From contig NZ_AKJC01000078.1 in assembly GCF_000282535.1 (NCBI RefSeq), forward strand, positions 1 to 64,000: 64,000 bases of DNA. Reading direction: 5' to 3'. This stretch comes from Pseudomonas sp. GM84 (lineage in GTDB: Bacteria; Pseudomonadota; Gammaproteobacteria; Pseudomonadales; Pseudomonadaceae). The notes beneath the pieces were generated by a model. The model did not search any database. It saw only the letters and a list, made by a program, of their open reading frames with translations, and was not told the DNA's origin. How positions within the stretch are numbered: position 1 is the first letter of the stretch; every line of letters starts with the position of its first letter. Both the position numbers and the translations under genes were made by a program. This document shows positions 9,041 to 15,893 of this stretch, piece after piece.

Positions 9041-11439
9041 GCATATCAATGATGGTCTTAGACGACCGATACAAACATGCAGAGCAACAATTTAATGACC
9101 TCAAGGCCAACGGATTAGTAGCAGGAGATTTCGAGGGCAAGGTATGGCAGTATCGATCGAGTAATATTCCCTTCACATCACTCGATCCTCTCAACAGGCG
9201 AAATCATGACCAACCCCCTCTCCCGTTAGTGATTGGCAAGCTCGCGCGCTGCTTTATAGTCAAAGAGATTCTGGCACATCCGTCAGCAGAGCTGATCATC
9301 GGCAGAATGGCCTCGATTAGGCATCTATCCGCAGTAATGGATAGCGAAAACATTGAGTGGAGCGACATAACGCGCAAAGTCTTCGACCGCACCGTAGACT
9401 CGATCAGTCATGGACGTTCAGACTCTACCATTTACCATAGAGCAAATGCCCTCAAGGCATTTGTTGATTTCCTCAACCAACTTAGCGCAATGGTCGATGG
9501 AGTACTGCTGCGATTCATCGATAGGTTTATCAAATGGCAAACTGGGATCCCCAACCCGACTCATAGTGCGCTTGAACTCACATCACGAGAGTTTCAGCAA
9601 AGAGAAGAAAATCTATACACTTCTGACTTGCACAAAGGGATTGCACAAGCCAGGTGGTTGATCAAGCAGAACCCACATCTGGAGCCAACTGCGGGCTTCG
9701 ATAGAATTCGACTTGAGGCGACCTGCTTCGGAATGGCGCTCGGTTTGAGAGTTGGTGAGATCGCGAATCTTCCAAAGAATTGCCTTTTCCAGGATCCCAA
9801 CACTCACACGACGTTCGTACGAGTGCCTGTAGAAAAAAACTGCATCCCCAACGCCGTACCCGTCGCAGACCTATGGAGCGCACCACTCACCGAAGCGTAC
9901 GAGTACTTACTGGCTGCCAGCCAGGATGCTAGAGAGCGCGCTCTTGATATTGAAGCCACAGGTTTCTCGTTTATAGATAAAGCACTCGCAGCCTATCGCG
10001 GAGACCACCCGTTAGATCCCGGCGCGGTGGATCAACTCTCATCCCTGGGCCTGCCCGTAGAACATCACTACTTTGTTGAGGAGATATGTAAGTGCTTTCC
10101 CGTATCTCCAAAAGAGCTCTACAGTGGTGGGCGATTTTACAGCAGCAGCGTTGAACTCCCTAGAATAACGGCCGCTCGAATCGCAGTTTGGATAGATGAA
10201 CGAATGCATCAATGGGATTGGTCTAACTTTCTCAATGAGTACAAAAAGAACTGTTATAGTGTATCCGTCATTGACATTGCAAAACACACAAAATCCTCCG
10301 AAGCGTCGGTAAAAAAGAGCAAGTGGTTTGTAGACCACCTGCGCACCTTTCTCAAGGGAATGGTTCACGACGGGCTTTTCAAGCCTGGAAACAAACCTTC
10401 ACATGCGCAACTCTTCGACATCCGGAATGAGTGGGCAAGCATCAGAGAACTTATGTTATCTCAAAGAGGATTCGGGGCGGGAGTTCCATCTCTGGTCATA
10501 GATATCAGACTGCTCAAGCGCCTTTTAGAAGATAAATACAGATTTCACCTACGACGCCATTTTGAAGAACAATTTTCAATGCCTGATGATGGAGGTGAAG
10601 CATCCTATCATGCGAAGCACACTGCCAAAGGTTATCCTAGCAAGCTGAGTGACAACTTACTTGTGATCTGGGAAAACCAGTTTGACTCGATATCTGAGCT
10701 AGGGATCATCCCCCGCCCCCTATTTAGAGCCGATCTCTACAACTATCTCTCTTCGAACTCCTCGAAAAAAACAATCTTTCAGCGCCTTGACCTACGAGGG
10801 CAAGACGGGGAAATCTTTTCCATCACTCCTCATCAAATCCGTCGTTGGGTTACCACTGCAATTCTTCGTTCTGGTCCCTCTGAAACAGCTGTGGACCTAT
10901 GGATGGGGCGAACCCCACGCCAAAGCCGTCAATATGACTACCGTACTGCCAAAGAGCGAGCAGAATATGTGAGATCTTTGTACCTGGCCGTTGACCCTCC
11001 TCAAGATTTTTTGGGCCGACTAGTAATCCGGTGGCGGGAGGAGTCAATCGCTGACGAACAAATCGAAGAGATGATCATCGAGAAGCTCAGCATTCTCAAC
11101 CTAACGCCTTGGGGCGGGTGTACACGTGAGCTCTATATCAGTCCGTGCGACAGGGGCCTCATGTGTATCAGAGGCTTCGGTACAGATTCTGGATGTAAAT
11201 CCTTTCACCTGAACCCTGATGATCTGGAAGCAAAGGCCGCTATCGAGAGCTTACACAGCGAGTACGAGAAAATTTTGAAGGCAATTTTTGACAATCAAAC
11301 TGACATCACGTCTAGCATTGAGGCTGAACTCGATAATACTCATGCTTTCGATCAGCACGTTCTGTTTGTGATGGATATGGTTACGAGCTGCAAAACGGCC
11401 CTAGAATCGTACTCAAAAACTAAGAAGGCTTCGTCATGA
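9037..11439 (+). CDS. ginC: GInt tyrosine recombinase 3 (large)
   Basis: An 800-residue protein, the largest of the three. The recombinase motifs are ALGLRVGEIANLP (first arginine, about residue 235), THE box TPHQIRRWVTTAI (about 597-609) and WMGRTPRQSRQYDYRT with the candidate tyrosine (about 620-635). Between the first and second boxes there is a long insert of roughly 350 residues not found in ordinary integrases. A C-terminal cysteine cluster (GGCTRELYISPCDRG, LMCIRG, GCKSFH, about 694-725) parallels that of the second recombinase. It overlaps both neighbours by 4 nt (ATGA), so the set is one translationally coupled operon. Confidence 0.87.
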   Translation: MSISMMVLDDRYKHAEQQFNDLKANGLVAGDFEGKVWQYRSSNIPFTSLDPLNRRNHDQPPLPLVIGKLARCFIVKEILAHPSAELIIGRMASIRHLSAVMDSENIEWSDITRKVFDRTVDSISHGRSDSTIYHRANALKAFVDFLNQLSAMVDGVLLRFIDRFIKWQTGIPNPTHSALELTSREFQQREENLYTSDLHKGIAQARWLIKQNPHLEPTAGFDRIRLEATCFGMALGLRVGEIANLPKNCLFQDPNTHTTFVRVPVEKNCIPNAVPVADLWSAPLTEAYEYLLAASQDARERALDIEATGFSFIDKALAAYRGDHPLDPGAVDQLSSLGLPVEHHYFVEEICKCFPVSPKELYSGGRFYSSSVELPRITAARIAVWIDERMHQWDWSNFLNEYKKNCYSVSVIDIAKHTKSSEASVKKSKWFVDHLRTFLKGMVHDGLFKPGNKPSHAQLFDIRNEWASIRELMLSQRGFGAGVPSLVIDIRLLKRLLEDKYRFHLRRHFEEQFSMPDDGGEASYHAKHTAKGYPSKLSDNLLVIWENQFDSISELGIIPRPLFRADLYNYLSSNSSKKTIFQRLDLRGQDGEIFSITPHQIRRWVTTAILRSGPSETAVDLWMGRTPRQSRQYDYRTAKERAEYVRSLYLAVDPPQDFLGRLVIRWREESIADEQIEEMIIEKLSILNLTPWGGCTRELYISPCDRGLMCIRGFGTDSGCKSFHLNPDDLEAKAAIESLHSEYEKILKAIFDNQTDITSSIEAELDNTHAFDQHVLFVMDMVTSCKTALESYSKTKKASS

Positions 11440-11795
11440 AGCAAGAAAAAAAATGGAAGGACCACGTACGGTCTATTCTCGCCGAATATAAGGCCGGACG
11501 GGGTCAGGGACCGCTCACCCAAAATGGCCTTGCCCAGCAAGCGGGTGTTAGTCGTCAAACGCTCTGGAGAGATGAGGAAATCCGATTTTTATATACGGCA
11601 ACTCAGATCCATCTTAAAGATGTCAAAAAGGTCGGGCGCAAAAGTATCGATGCCAGAATTTATTCTCTCGAAGCACAGCTACATAAAGCTCGGATGGAGA
11701 ACAATCGGCTGATTCAGACGATCGTCAAAGCTGCTCAGTTAATGACAGAGGATGCAATTGATCCAAGACGGTACTTCGAAGATGCTACAAGCTGA
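11436..11795 (+). CDS. ginD: GInt small HTH/coiled-coil accessory protein
   Basis: A 119-residue protein. Residues about 25-48 (GPLTQNGLAQQAGVSRQTLW) read as a helix-turn-helix, and residues about 68-98 (IYSLEAQLHKARMENNRLIQ) as a coiled coil. It resembles the TnpC-type partner of multi-recombinase elements such as Tn554, and ginD of GInts, which is needed together with the recombinases. It overlaps ginC by 4 nt and closes the operon. It could also help regulate the operon; this is inference. Confidence 0.82.
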   Translation: MKQEKKWKDHVRSILAEYKAGRGQGPLTQNGLAQQAGVSRQTLWRDEEIRFLYTATQIHLKDVKKVGRKSIDARIYSLEAQLHKARMENNRLIQTIVKAAQLMTEDAIDPRRYFEDATS

Positions 11796-11803
11796 GTAGC
11801 CCA

Positions 11804-12223
11804 TTATTTTCGACGGAAAAGCTCCTTGGAAAAGCCATACTCACGGCATTCAGAGCTATTAGGCTGGTAGTACCGCCGGCCGCTTTGAACGGTGTAACAC
11901 CTGTAGAGGCCATCCTCGCTTTCATGAATGACCTCCAGGTACTCCATTGACCACCCGCCGCTACCGTTCATCCACCCAGGGGTGACAATCTGCAGGGACA
12001 GCTCAGCAGCACCATCCAGAGTCATCCGTGTGAAATGCTCAAGGCCTCGCATGTCCTCCAAGAAAAAGACCTCGACACATGTGTCCTCCTCTCGTGATCT
12101 GGTAACTGTGATGTGGAGCCATGGCGATGAAAGCCGTTGCTCTACAAAATGCCAAGCCTGCTGATCCTCAGCGAGCCAAGCGTAGGAACGGTCCACCTCT
12201 GCCCATCGGTTGGTGATAAACAT
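11804..12223 (-). CDS. Hypothetical protein (139 aa)
   Basis: A 139-residue soluble protein of unknown family, rich in aromatic residues (WAEVDRSYAWLAEDQQAWHF near the start, GWMNGSGGWSMEYLEV later). No signal peptide or membrane segment. It converges on ginD with only 8 nt between the stop codons and is divergent from the XRE regulator, so the palindrome at 12242-12272 may control both. No function is assigned. Confidence 0.6.
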   Translation of the reverse strand: MFITNRWAEVDRSYAWLAEDQQAWHFVEQRLSSPWLHITVTRSREEDTCVEVFFLEDMRGLEHFTRMTLDGAAELSLQIVTPGWMNGSGGWSMEYLEVIHESEDGLYRCYTVQSGRRYYQPNSSECREYGFSKELFRRK

Positions 12224-12241
12224 CCCGACCCCCTATCAAAT

Positions 12242-12272
12242 GAACAGCATACATTGTAGTCATATACTGTTC
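12242..12272. promoter_or_regulatory. Palindromic operator candidate between the 139-aa gene and the XRE gene
   Basis: GAACAG at 12242-12247 and CTGTTC at 12267-12272 are inverted around 12257, extended by an inner ATA/TAT pair. The site sits in the 86-nt divergent spacer, where an XRE-type repressor commonly binds its own promoter. Confidence 0.5.
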
Positions 12273-12309
12273 GCTGGCGCCTCATCTTTCCTTTTGCGGA
12301 AGATGCAAA

Positions 12310-12630
12310 GTGGAATTGAGAAGCGCCTTCGGTAGGGTGTTGCAATGGATGCGGGTCAAGCAGAAGCTGACCCAAGAAGACTTTGCGAATGTGAGCAGCC
12401 GTACCTACATCAGCACACTGGAGAGAGGTCGGTACGTTCCGACCATCGAGAAGTTGGACACCATCGCGCCAGTGCTCGGGGTCCATCCGGTCACGCTACT
12501 GGTGGGTAGCTATGCCCTGAAGGAGAGCCGATCAGCGAAGGACCTCCTCGCTCAGATCGCTCAAGAAGCTGAACGCATGGGCCTTGAGGCCGCTTTGCCA
12601 GAACTGGGCAAGTCCACCCGCCAGAGCTGA
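12310..12630 (+). CDS. XRE-family transcriptional regulator
   Basis: A 106-residue protein with a Cro/C1-type helix-turn-helix at about residues 7-62: FGRVLQWMRVKQKLTQEDFA, then SSRTYISTLERGRYVPTIEK and the final helix LDTIAPVLGVHPVTLL. The remaining 40 residues are probably a dimerisation helix. GTG at 12310 is taken as the start because GGAAG lies about 8 nt upstream; TTG 12316 is possible. Likely represses its own promoter and that of the divergent gene through the palindrome at 12242-12272 (inference). Nothing shows that the pair is a toxin-antitoxin system. Confidence 0.8.
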   Translation: MELRSAFGRVLQWMRVKQKLTQEDFANVSSRTYISTLERGRYVPTIEKLDTIAPVLGVHPVTLLVGSYALKESRSAKDLLAQIAQEAERMGLEAALPELGKSTRQS

Positions 12631-12824
12631 TACACCTTACACGCGGAGAACCGCTTTCCCCGACCCTGCCGGTAATCAGTGCCAGTCGTAGCCACAGACG
12701 TTCTGTTTTGAGATCGCCTTGATCCACGCTGGGGACCTCGAAGAAAACTTACTTTTTTTCCTCGTGGGCTTCTGGCACGCGCGTCGTGACGCGAAGCTGC
12801 CGTGTCACTCAGCGAGCAAGACGA

Positions 12825-12852
12825 TTGACAACATGCCTCAAAACCATAATCT
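12825..12852 (+). promoter_or_regulatory. Sigma-70-type promoter of the 160-aa gene
   Basis: TTGACA at 12825-12830, a 16-nt spacer and TAATCT at 12847-12852, about 30 nt before the ATG at 12883. The preceding 190 nt (from 12631) hold no gene that I can support. Confidence 0.55.
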
Positions 12853-12882
12853 CAACGCCTCCATTCCCGGGGCACGTGTGCA

Positions 12883-13365
12883 ATGAGCTGGACAGACATC
12901 ACAGACAATGGACGCGTCTACAGCATGGCGCACCTACAGCCGTTCACACACGTCTTTCGGGTCGATGAGAGTGACATAACGATCCACTTTACATTTGGCT
13001 TTCACTGTTTCACGGACGAGAAAGGTGACGGCGGACTGATTTTCAACCGGGGCGAGCGGCGCAATTTTTCGCCCTCTCGATGGGAAGCGAGCAAGGACCT
13101 CCGGGGCTGGATCTGCGAGCGCATGCTGGACGCTCAGGTCACCCTGCATCTCAGCTCGAACCAACGCCGCTATTTCTGCCTGGACATCTACGACTACGCC
13201 CTGTTCTTTCAGATCACGAAGCCTGGCAACACCACCAATGAGCTTAAAGTCGTGATCATTTCGGCTTACCCCCTGGACCAGTGGGGGCGATCGATGATGC
13301 CCAAAGGCAAAAACCATAACCTTTCGTGGGTTCTGGGCCAGCGGGTCAAAGGTATCGTGCTCTGA
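12883..13365 (+). CDS. Hypothetical protein (160 aa)
   Basis: A 160-residue protein without signal peptide or membrane segment and without a family I recognise. It has many aromatic residues in the middle (ITIHFTFGFHCFTDEKGDGG) and a short basic tail. It has its own promoter (12825-12852) and ends 4 nt before a bidirectional terminator shared with the small RNA on the other strand. Confidence 0.65.
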   Translation: MSWTDITDNGRVYSMAHLQPFTHVFRVDESDITIHFTFGFHCFTDEKGDGGLIFNRGERRNFSPSRWEASKDLRGWICERMLDAQVTLHLSSNQRRYFCLDIYDYALFFQITKPGNTTNELKVVIISAYPLDQWGRSMMPKGKNHNLSWVLGQRVKGIVL

Positions 13366-13369
13366 AAGC

Positions 13370-13405
13370 AAAAAGCCCCTGGTGCCGAAGCGCCAGGGGC
13401 TTTTT
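13370..13405. terminator. Bidirectional terminator shared by the 160-aa gene and the small RNA
   Basis: AAAAAGCCCCTGG and CCAGGGGCTTTTT form the stem. Read on the minus strand the loop is closed as GC-UUCG-GC, a very stable tetraloop; A and T runs on both sides let it work in both directions. Confidence 0.9.
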
Positions 13406-13522
13406 GTGAATCTCATTAAAGGTCTACCTTTTCGCACCGTAGTGCTTATCCAGCCAAGGCTCGGAGAGGCTTTCGCCTCCGGATCGACACCCCTTGTTTC
13501 CAAGGTTCCAGTCTGTGCCGAC
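13370..13522 (-). ncRNA. Structured small RNA, about 150 nt, unknown family
   Basis: On the minus strand a promoter (13529-13559) is followed by a run of compact hairpins: CCTTG-GAAA-CAAGG (GNRA loop), GAGGC-GAAA-GCCTC (GNRA loop), GCAC-TACG-GTGC (UNCG loop) and the terminator with a UUCG loop. A wobble-containing pairing CGGCAC/GUGUCG encloses the first hairpin, and AUCC/GGAU encloses the second. These stable tetraloops appear only when the minus strand is read, which fixes the direction. There are several GGA trinucleotides, one in a loop, so an RsmA/CsrA-binding role is thinkable but unproven. I do not recognise the family. The start is estimated from the -10 box. Confidence 0.7.
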
Positions 13523-13528
13523 GCCACA

Positions 13529-13559
13529 ACTATAGCAAAAACGGTATCACAAGTGTCAA
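13529..13559 (-). promoter_or_regulatory. Promoter of the small RNA
   Basis: On the minus strand, TTGACA (13554-13559) and an extended -10, TGCTATAGT, with TATAGT at 13529-13534. The spacer is 19 nt, longer than ideal, but the TGn extension compensates. Confidence 0.65.
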
Positions 13560-13773
13560 CTTCTAGATGCGTACATCCTGTCGTAATGCGCTGCCCGAGC
13601 AGGGTAGAGCAGCAGGCCTCGATGAGCGTACGGGTATCAGTCATACGCCTTGGCAACCAGGGGCGGAAGCTACGCTTGAATCGCCCCTGGTATCCTAGAC
13701 ACCTCCAAGCCTCATAATGGGACCCAAATAGAGGTGCCATGAGGCGTCAGCGGTAGCTGTGAGTGTCTGCTAT

Positions 13774-13797
13774 CGACCCATAGCGGACGTTCATTCA
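13774..13797. repeat. Island intergenic repeat (short copy)
   Basis: GTCTGCTAT-CGACCC-ATAGCGGAC, an inverted repeat sharing the GGGTCGA core and xxGCGGAC arms with longer copies at 19563, 23835 and 26671. Confidence 0.5.
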
Positions 13798-13863
13798 ACC
13801 GATTGAGACATGGCCACGCGACCGGTGGATAGTAGTTTTCGGGCAAAATAAGTCATGAGTAGG

Positions 13864-13914
13864 TGCGCCTGGGAACCCTTGATGGGATCAAGTCGTGGTT
13901 GACCCCCAGGCGCA
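13864..13914 (-). terminator. Hairpin downstream of the RraA-like gene
   Basis: TGCGCCTGGG (13864-13873) pairs perfectly with CCCAGGCGCA (13905-13914) over 10 bp. It lies just after the stop of the RraA-like gene; there is no long T run, so it may act by structure alone. Confidence 0.45.
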
Positions 13915-13921
13915 TTGACAG

Positions 13922-14563
13922 TTACTTCATTCCAAGCCGTTCGAGCGTAGCTTCGAGCCCCAGTAGTTGAACGGTACTGATGCCGGCCTCGATGCCATGG
14001 CGAATGCCGTCCTCCTTGTCCTCGCGAGCCCTGCTCAGACTAATGACTTCCTCTACGCGATCTTTCTCTACGACTACGAGGCCGTCTCGGTCACCGACGA
14101 TGATATCGCCAGGCCGGATATGCACGTTGCCGATGACGATGGGCACGTTCACTTTTCCAGGCTGGCATTTGTTCGTCCCCTTGATGCTCAACCCACGAGC
14201 AAAGGTAGGGAAACCCATTTCGATGATGGCGTCCGCATCTCGCACCGCGCCGTTCATCACCAGTCCTGCGATGCCGAGTTTTTGTGCGGCGAGGGTAAGC
14301 AGATCACCCCACGGGCCAGCTTCCATGAAGCCCTTGGCATCCACGACGAGCACATCCCCTGGCTTAGCCTTGGTCAAAGCGAAGTGAATCGCGAGGTTGT
14401 CGTCAGGGCGGCAGTCAACCGTCAGGGCCGGGCCGCATAGCCTCACAGTCGGATCAATCGGTTTGAAGCAGCTATCAAGCGCACCGGTCTGACCTTGGGC
14501 TTCATGAATAGTGGCTGAGCCGAGCTTCTTGAGGACTTCGATTTGTTCTTGTGGGATGGGCAT
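13922..14563 (-). CDS. RraA-family aldolase (HMG/CHA aldolase-like)
   Basis: A 213-residue protein of the RraA/MenG fold. The active-site region reads GPWGDLLTLAAQKLG followed by GLVMNGAVRDADAI, in which the Arg-Asp pair binds the carboxylate and divalent metal in known class II aldolases for 4-hydroxy-4-methyl-2-oxoglutarate and 4-carboxy-4-hydroxy-2-oxoadipate. Both yield pyruvate. Later PGDIIVGDRDGLVVV is also typical. Non-enzymatic RraA (an RNase E inhibitor) is shorter, about 160 residues, and does not sit in catabolic loci, so an aldolase is more likely. Divergent from the GntR gene. Substrate is inferred from the neighbouring pyrone-dicarboxylate-hydrolase-like gene. Confidence 0.82.
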   Translation of the reverse strand: MPIPQEQIEVLKKLGSATIHEAQGQTGALDSCFKPIDPTVRLCGPALTVDCRPDDNLAIHFALTKAKPGDVLVVDAKGFMEAGPWGDLLTLAAQKLGIAGLVMNGAVRDADAIIEMGFPTFARGLSIKGTNKCQPGKVNVPIVIGNVHIRPGDIIVGDRDGLVVVEKDRVEEVISLSRAREDKEDGIRHGIEAGISTVQLLGLEATLERLGMK

Positions 14564-14664
14564 GGCTGTATCCGTCTGGTTGGATCGGGCTCAAGCCTTG
14601 AGGACTGCTCGCTGATCAATGATCACGCTTCGCCGTTGCTTGAGCGGACACAGAAAGTGTCTGC

Positions 14665-14713
14665 AAATACAATAAAAGTACAATCATGGTTTATGCAAAC
14701 AATTTCGGTACAA
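14665..14713. promoter_or_regulatory. Operator/promoter block 1 of the catabolic locus
   Basis: Contains ATACAAT, a 4-nt gap, GTACAATC, then GGTTTAT and ACAATTTCGG. The same ordered blocks recur at 15475-15527. GTACAA also occurs at 14707-14712. It lies in the divergent spacer between the RraA-like and GntR genes and is probably a GntR-family binding site (inference). Confidence 0.6.
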
Positions 14714-14815
14714 ACGGTAGGGCCCGTTGCGATAATGAGCGCTATGCCGGTGCATCGGGCAAGGATTTCATGGTGCCTGCGGTAGTTCAGACAGACAGGA
14801 GAGAGAGCGGCAGAT

Positions 14816-15469
14816 ATGGCTAGTGAGCAAATCTACGAGACTTTGCGTAATCGCATCATTGCCGGTCAGTATGAGCCTGGGACTCAGTTGAAGGAGGAGC
14901 CTCTCAGTCGAGAGTTCGAGCTGAGCCGCACGCCTGTCCGTGCGTCCCTCAAGAGGCTTGTTGATGACGGATTGGCGGTCGTGGAGACCAATCGGGGTGT
15001 ATTCGTTGCGGGATGGACGAAGTGGGACGTCGAAGAGATGTTCAGCTTGCGGGAACTGCTGGAACCGCACGCCGCCATGCTAGCTGCCATGCGGGCTACA
15101 GAGCAGGACGTACAAGCTCTCCATCGAATAAATGACGCAATGGCATCCGCTATCAAGCGGGGTGACGAGAACGTCCAGCTTGATGTCCAGGCGGCAAACA
15201 GGGAGTTTCATCATCAGTTGCTGGAGACTGCTCGCTCCCAACGATTGCGCTCCATGCTCCAGACCCTTATCGACATGCCTGTGATTACGCGGTCCTTTTT
15301 TCTCTACGCTGAAGCGGACTTCGCCCGAAGCCTGCAGCAGCACCTGGACATCACCTATGCGATCGAAATCGGAGACGGGGAGCTCGCCAAGCAGGCCATG
15401 ACGACGCATATTCGGATGGCCTACCGGCGCTTCATGGCCCACCGATCGGGAAAAACAGGGCCCTCATAA
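14816..15469 (+). CDS. GntR-family regulator, FCD subfamily
   Basis: A 217-residue transcription factor. The winged helix-turn-helix (about residues 1-68) reads IYETLRNRIIAGQYEPGTQL then LSREFELSRTPVRASLKRL. The FCD ligand domain (about 80-205) carries the metal/ligand residues in NREFHHQLL, QQHLDITYAI and MTTHIRMAYRRF. FCD regulators usually respond to carboxylic acids. It is flanked by catabolic genes and by two near-identical operator-like blocks, so local control, most often repression lifted by a pathway acid, is likely. Confidence 0.9.
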   Translation: MASEQIYETLRNRIIAGQYEPGTQLKEEPLSREFELSRTPVRASLKRLVDDGLAVVETNRGVFVAGWTKWDVEEMFSLRELLEPHAAMLAAMRATEQDVQALHRINDAMASAIKRGDENVQLDVQAANREFHHQLLETARSQRLRSMLQTLIDMPVITRSFFLYAEADFARSLQQHLDITYAIEIGDGELAKQAMTTHIRMAYRRFMAHRSGKTGPS

Positions 15470-15474
15470 AAAAA

Positions 15475-15527
15475 ATACAATCCCAGTACAATCTGGTTTA
15501 TAGTCGGCTCCATAAGAACAATTTCGG
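15475..15527 (+). promoter_or_regulatory. Operator/promoter block 2 of the catabolic locus
   Basis: ATACAAT-CCC-AGTACAATC, then GGTTTAT at 15495-15501 and ACAATTTCGG at 15518-15527, matching block 1 in order and sequence. It is directly downstream of the regulator gene and upstream of the importer gene. Confidence 0.6.
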
Positions 15528-15534
15528 AGGAGCC

Positions 15535-15732
15535 ATGAGCCCCACCCCCCCAAAAACGGCTGACGCGCAACTGCCTGTATCTGCGCGCCTGTTTAGCAGT
15601 TCACGAACCTCCCGAATGGTTCGCCCTCTTTCGATGCTGTCATGGCCTGCTATCGCCGTGCCGAGGTTCAGTCATCGTCGACGCCCCGACCGCCATCCTC
15701 AGCATCTGCATCTTCTCGATCCGCCGACTTAG
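15535..15732 (+). CDS. Small ORF (65 aa) behind a strong ribosome-binding site, possible gene remnant
   Basis: ATG 15535 follows CGGAGGAG at an ideal distance and directly follows operator block 2, so translation is plausible. The predicted 65 residues are rich in Pro, Ser and Arg with no recognisable family, and look like out-of-frame sequence after the first 20-25 codons. Either it is a leader peptide or the leftover start of a deleted pathway gene. The 160 nt after it, up to the importer gene, contain no gene. Confidence 0.3.
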   Translation: MSPTPPKTADAQLPVSARLFSSSRTSRMVRPLSMLSWPAIAVPRFSHRRRPDRHPQHLHLLDPPT

Positions 15733-15893
15733 CACTTAAAGGCCTTGCGTCCTAAAGCGCACAGGCATTCGAACAATCAAGGTAAGGTCGCTAAATGCAC
15801 GGGCTTAGGTCCGACGGCATGCTGTTGCCGTAAACAAACCAAGAGCGACCTGCTGATAACCCGCAACCGTTAATAATAAGAGCAGGTGAAAGC

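Larger units (their letters stand above)
13560..13921. other. Intergenic stretch between the small RNA and the RraA-like gene
   Basis: No gene supported. It contains an inverted repeat at 13774-13797 (see separate entry) and the terminator at 13864-13914. Confidence 0.5.

Noticed and set aside
11804-12630. Toxin-antitoxin pair formed by the 139-aa gene and the XRE gene
   Set aside because: The genes are divergent, not an operon, and the 139-aa protein has no toxin motif.
13410-13740. Protein-coding gene on the minus strand over the small RNA
   Set aside because: An open frame exists, but it runs on through the terminator and antisense to the 160-aa gene; the promoter and tetraloop hairpins explain the region better.
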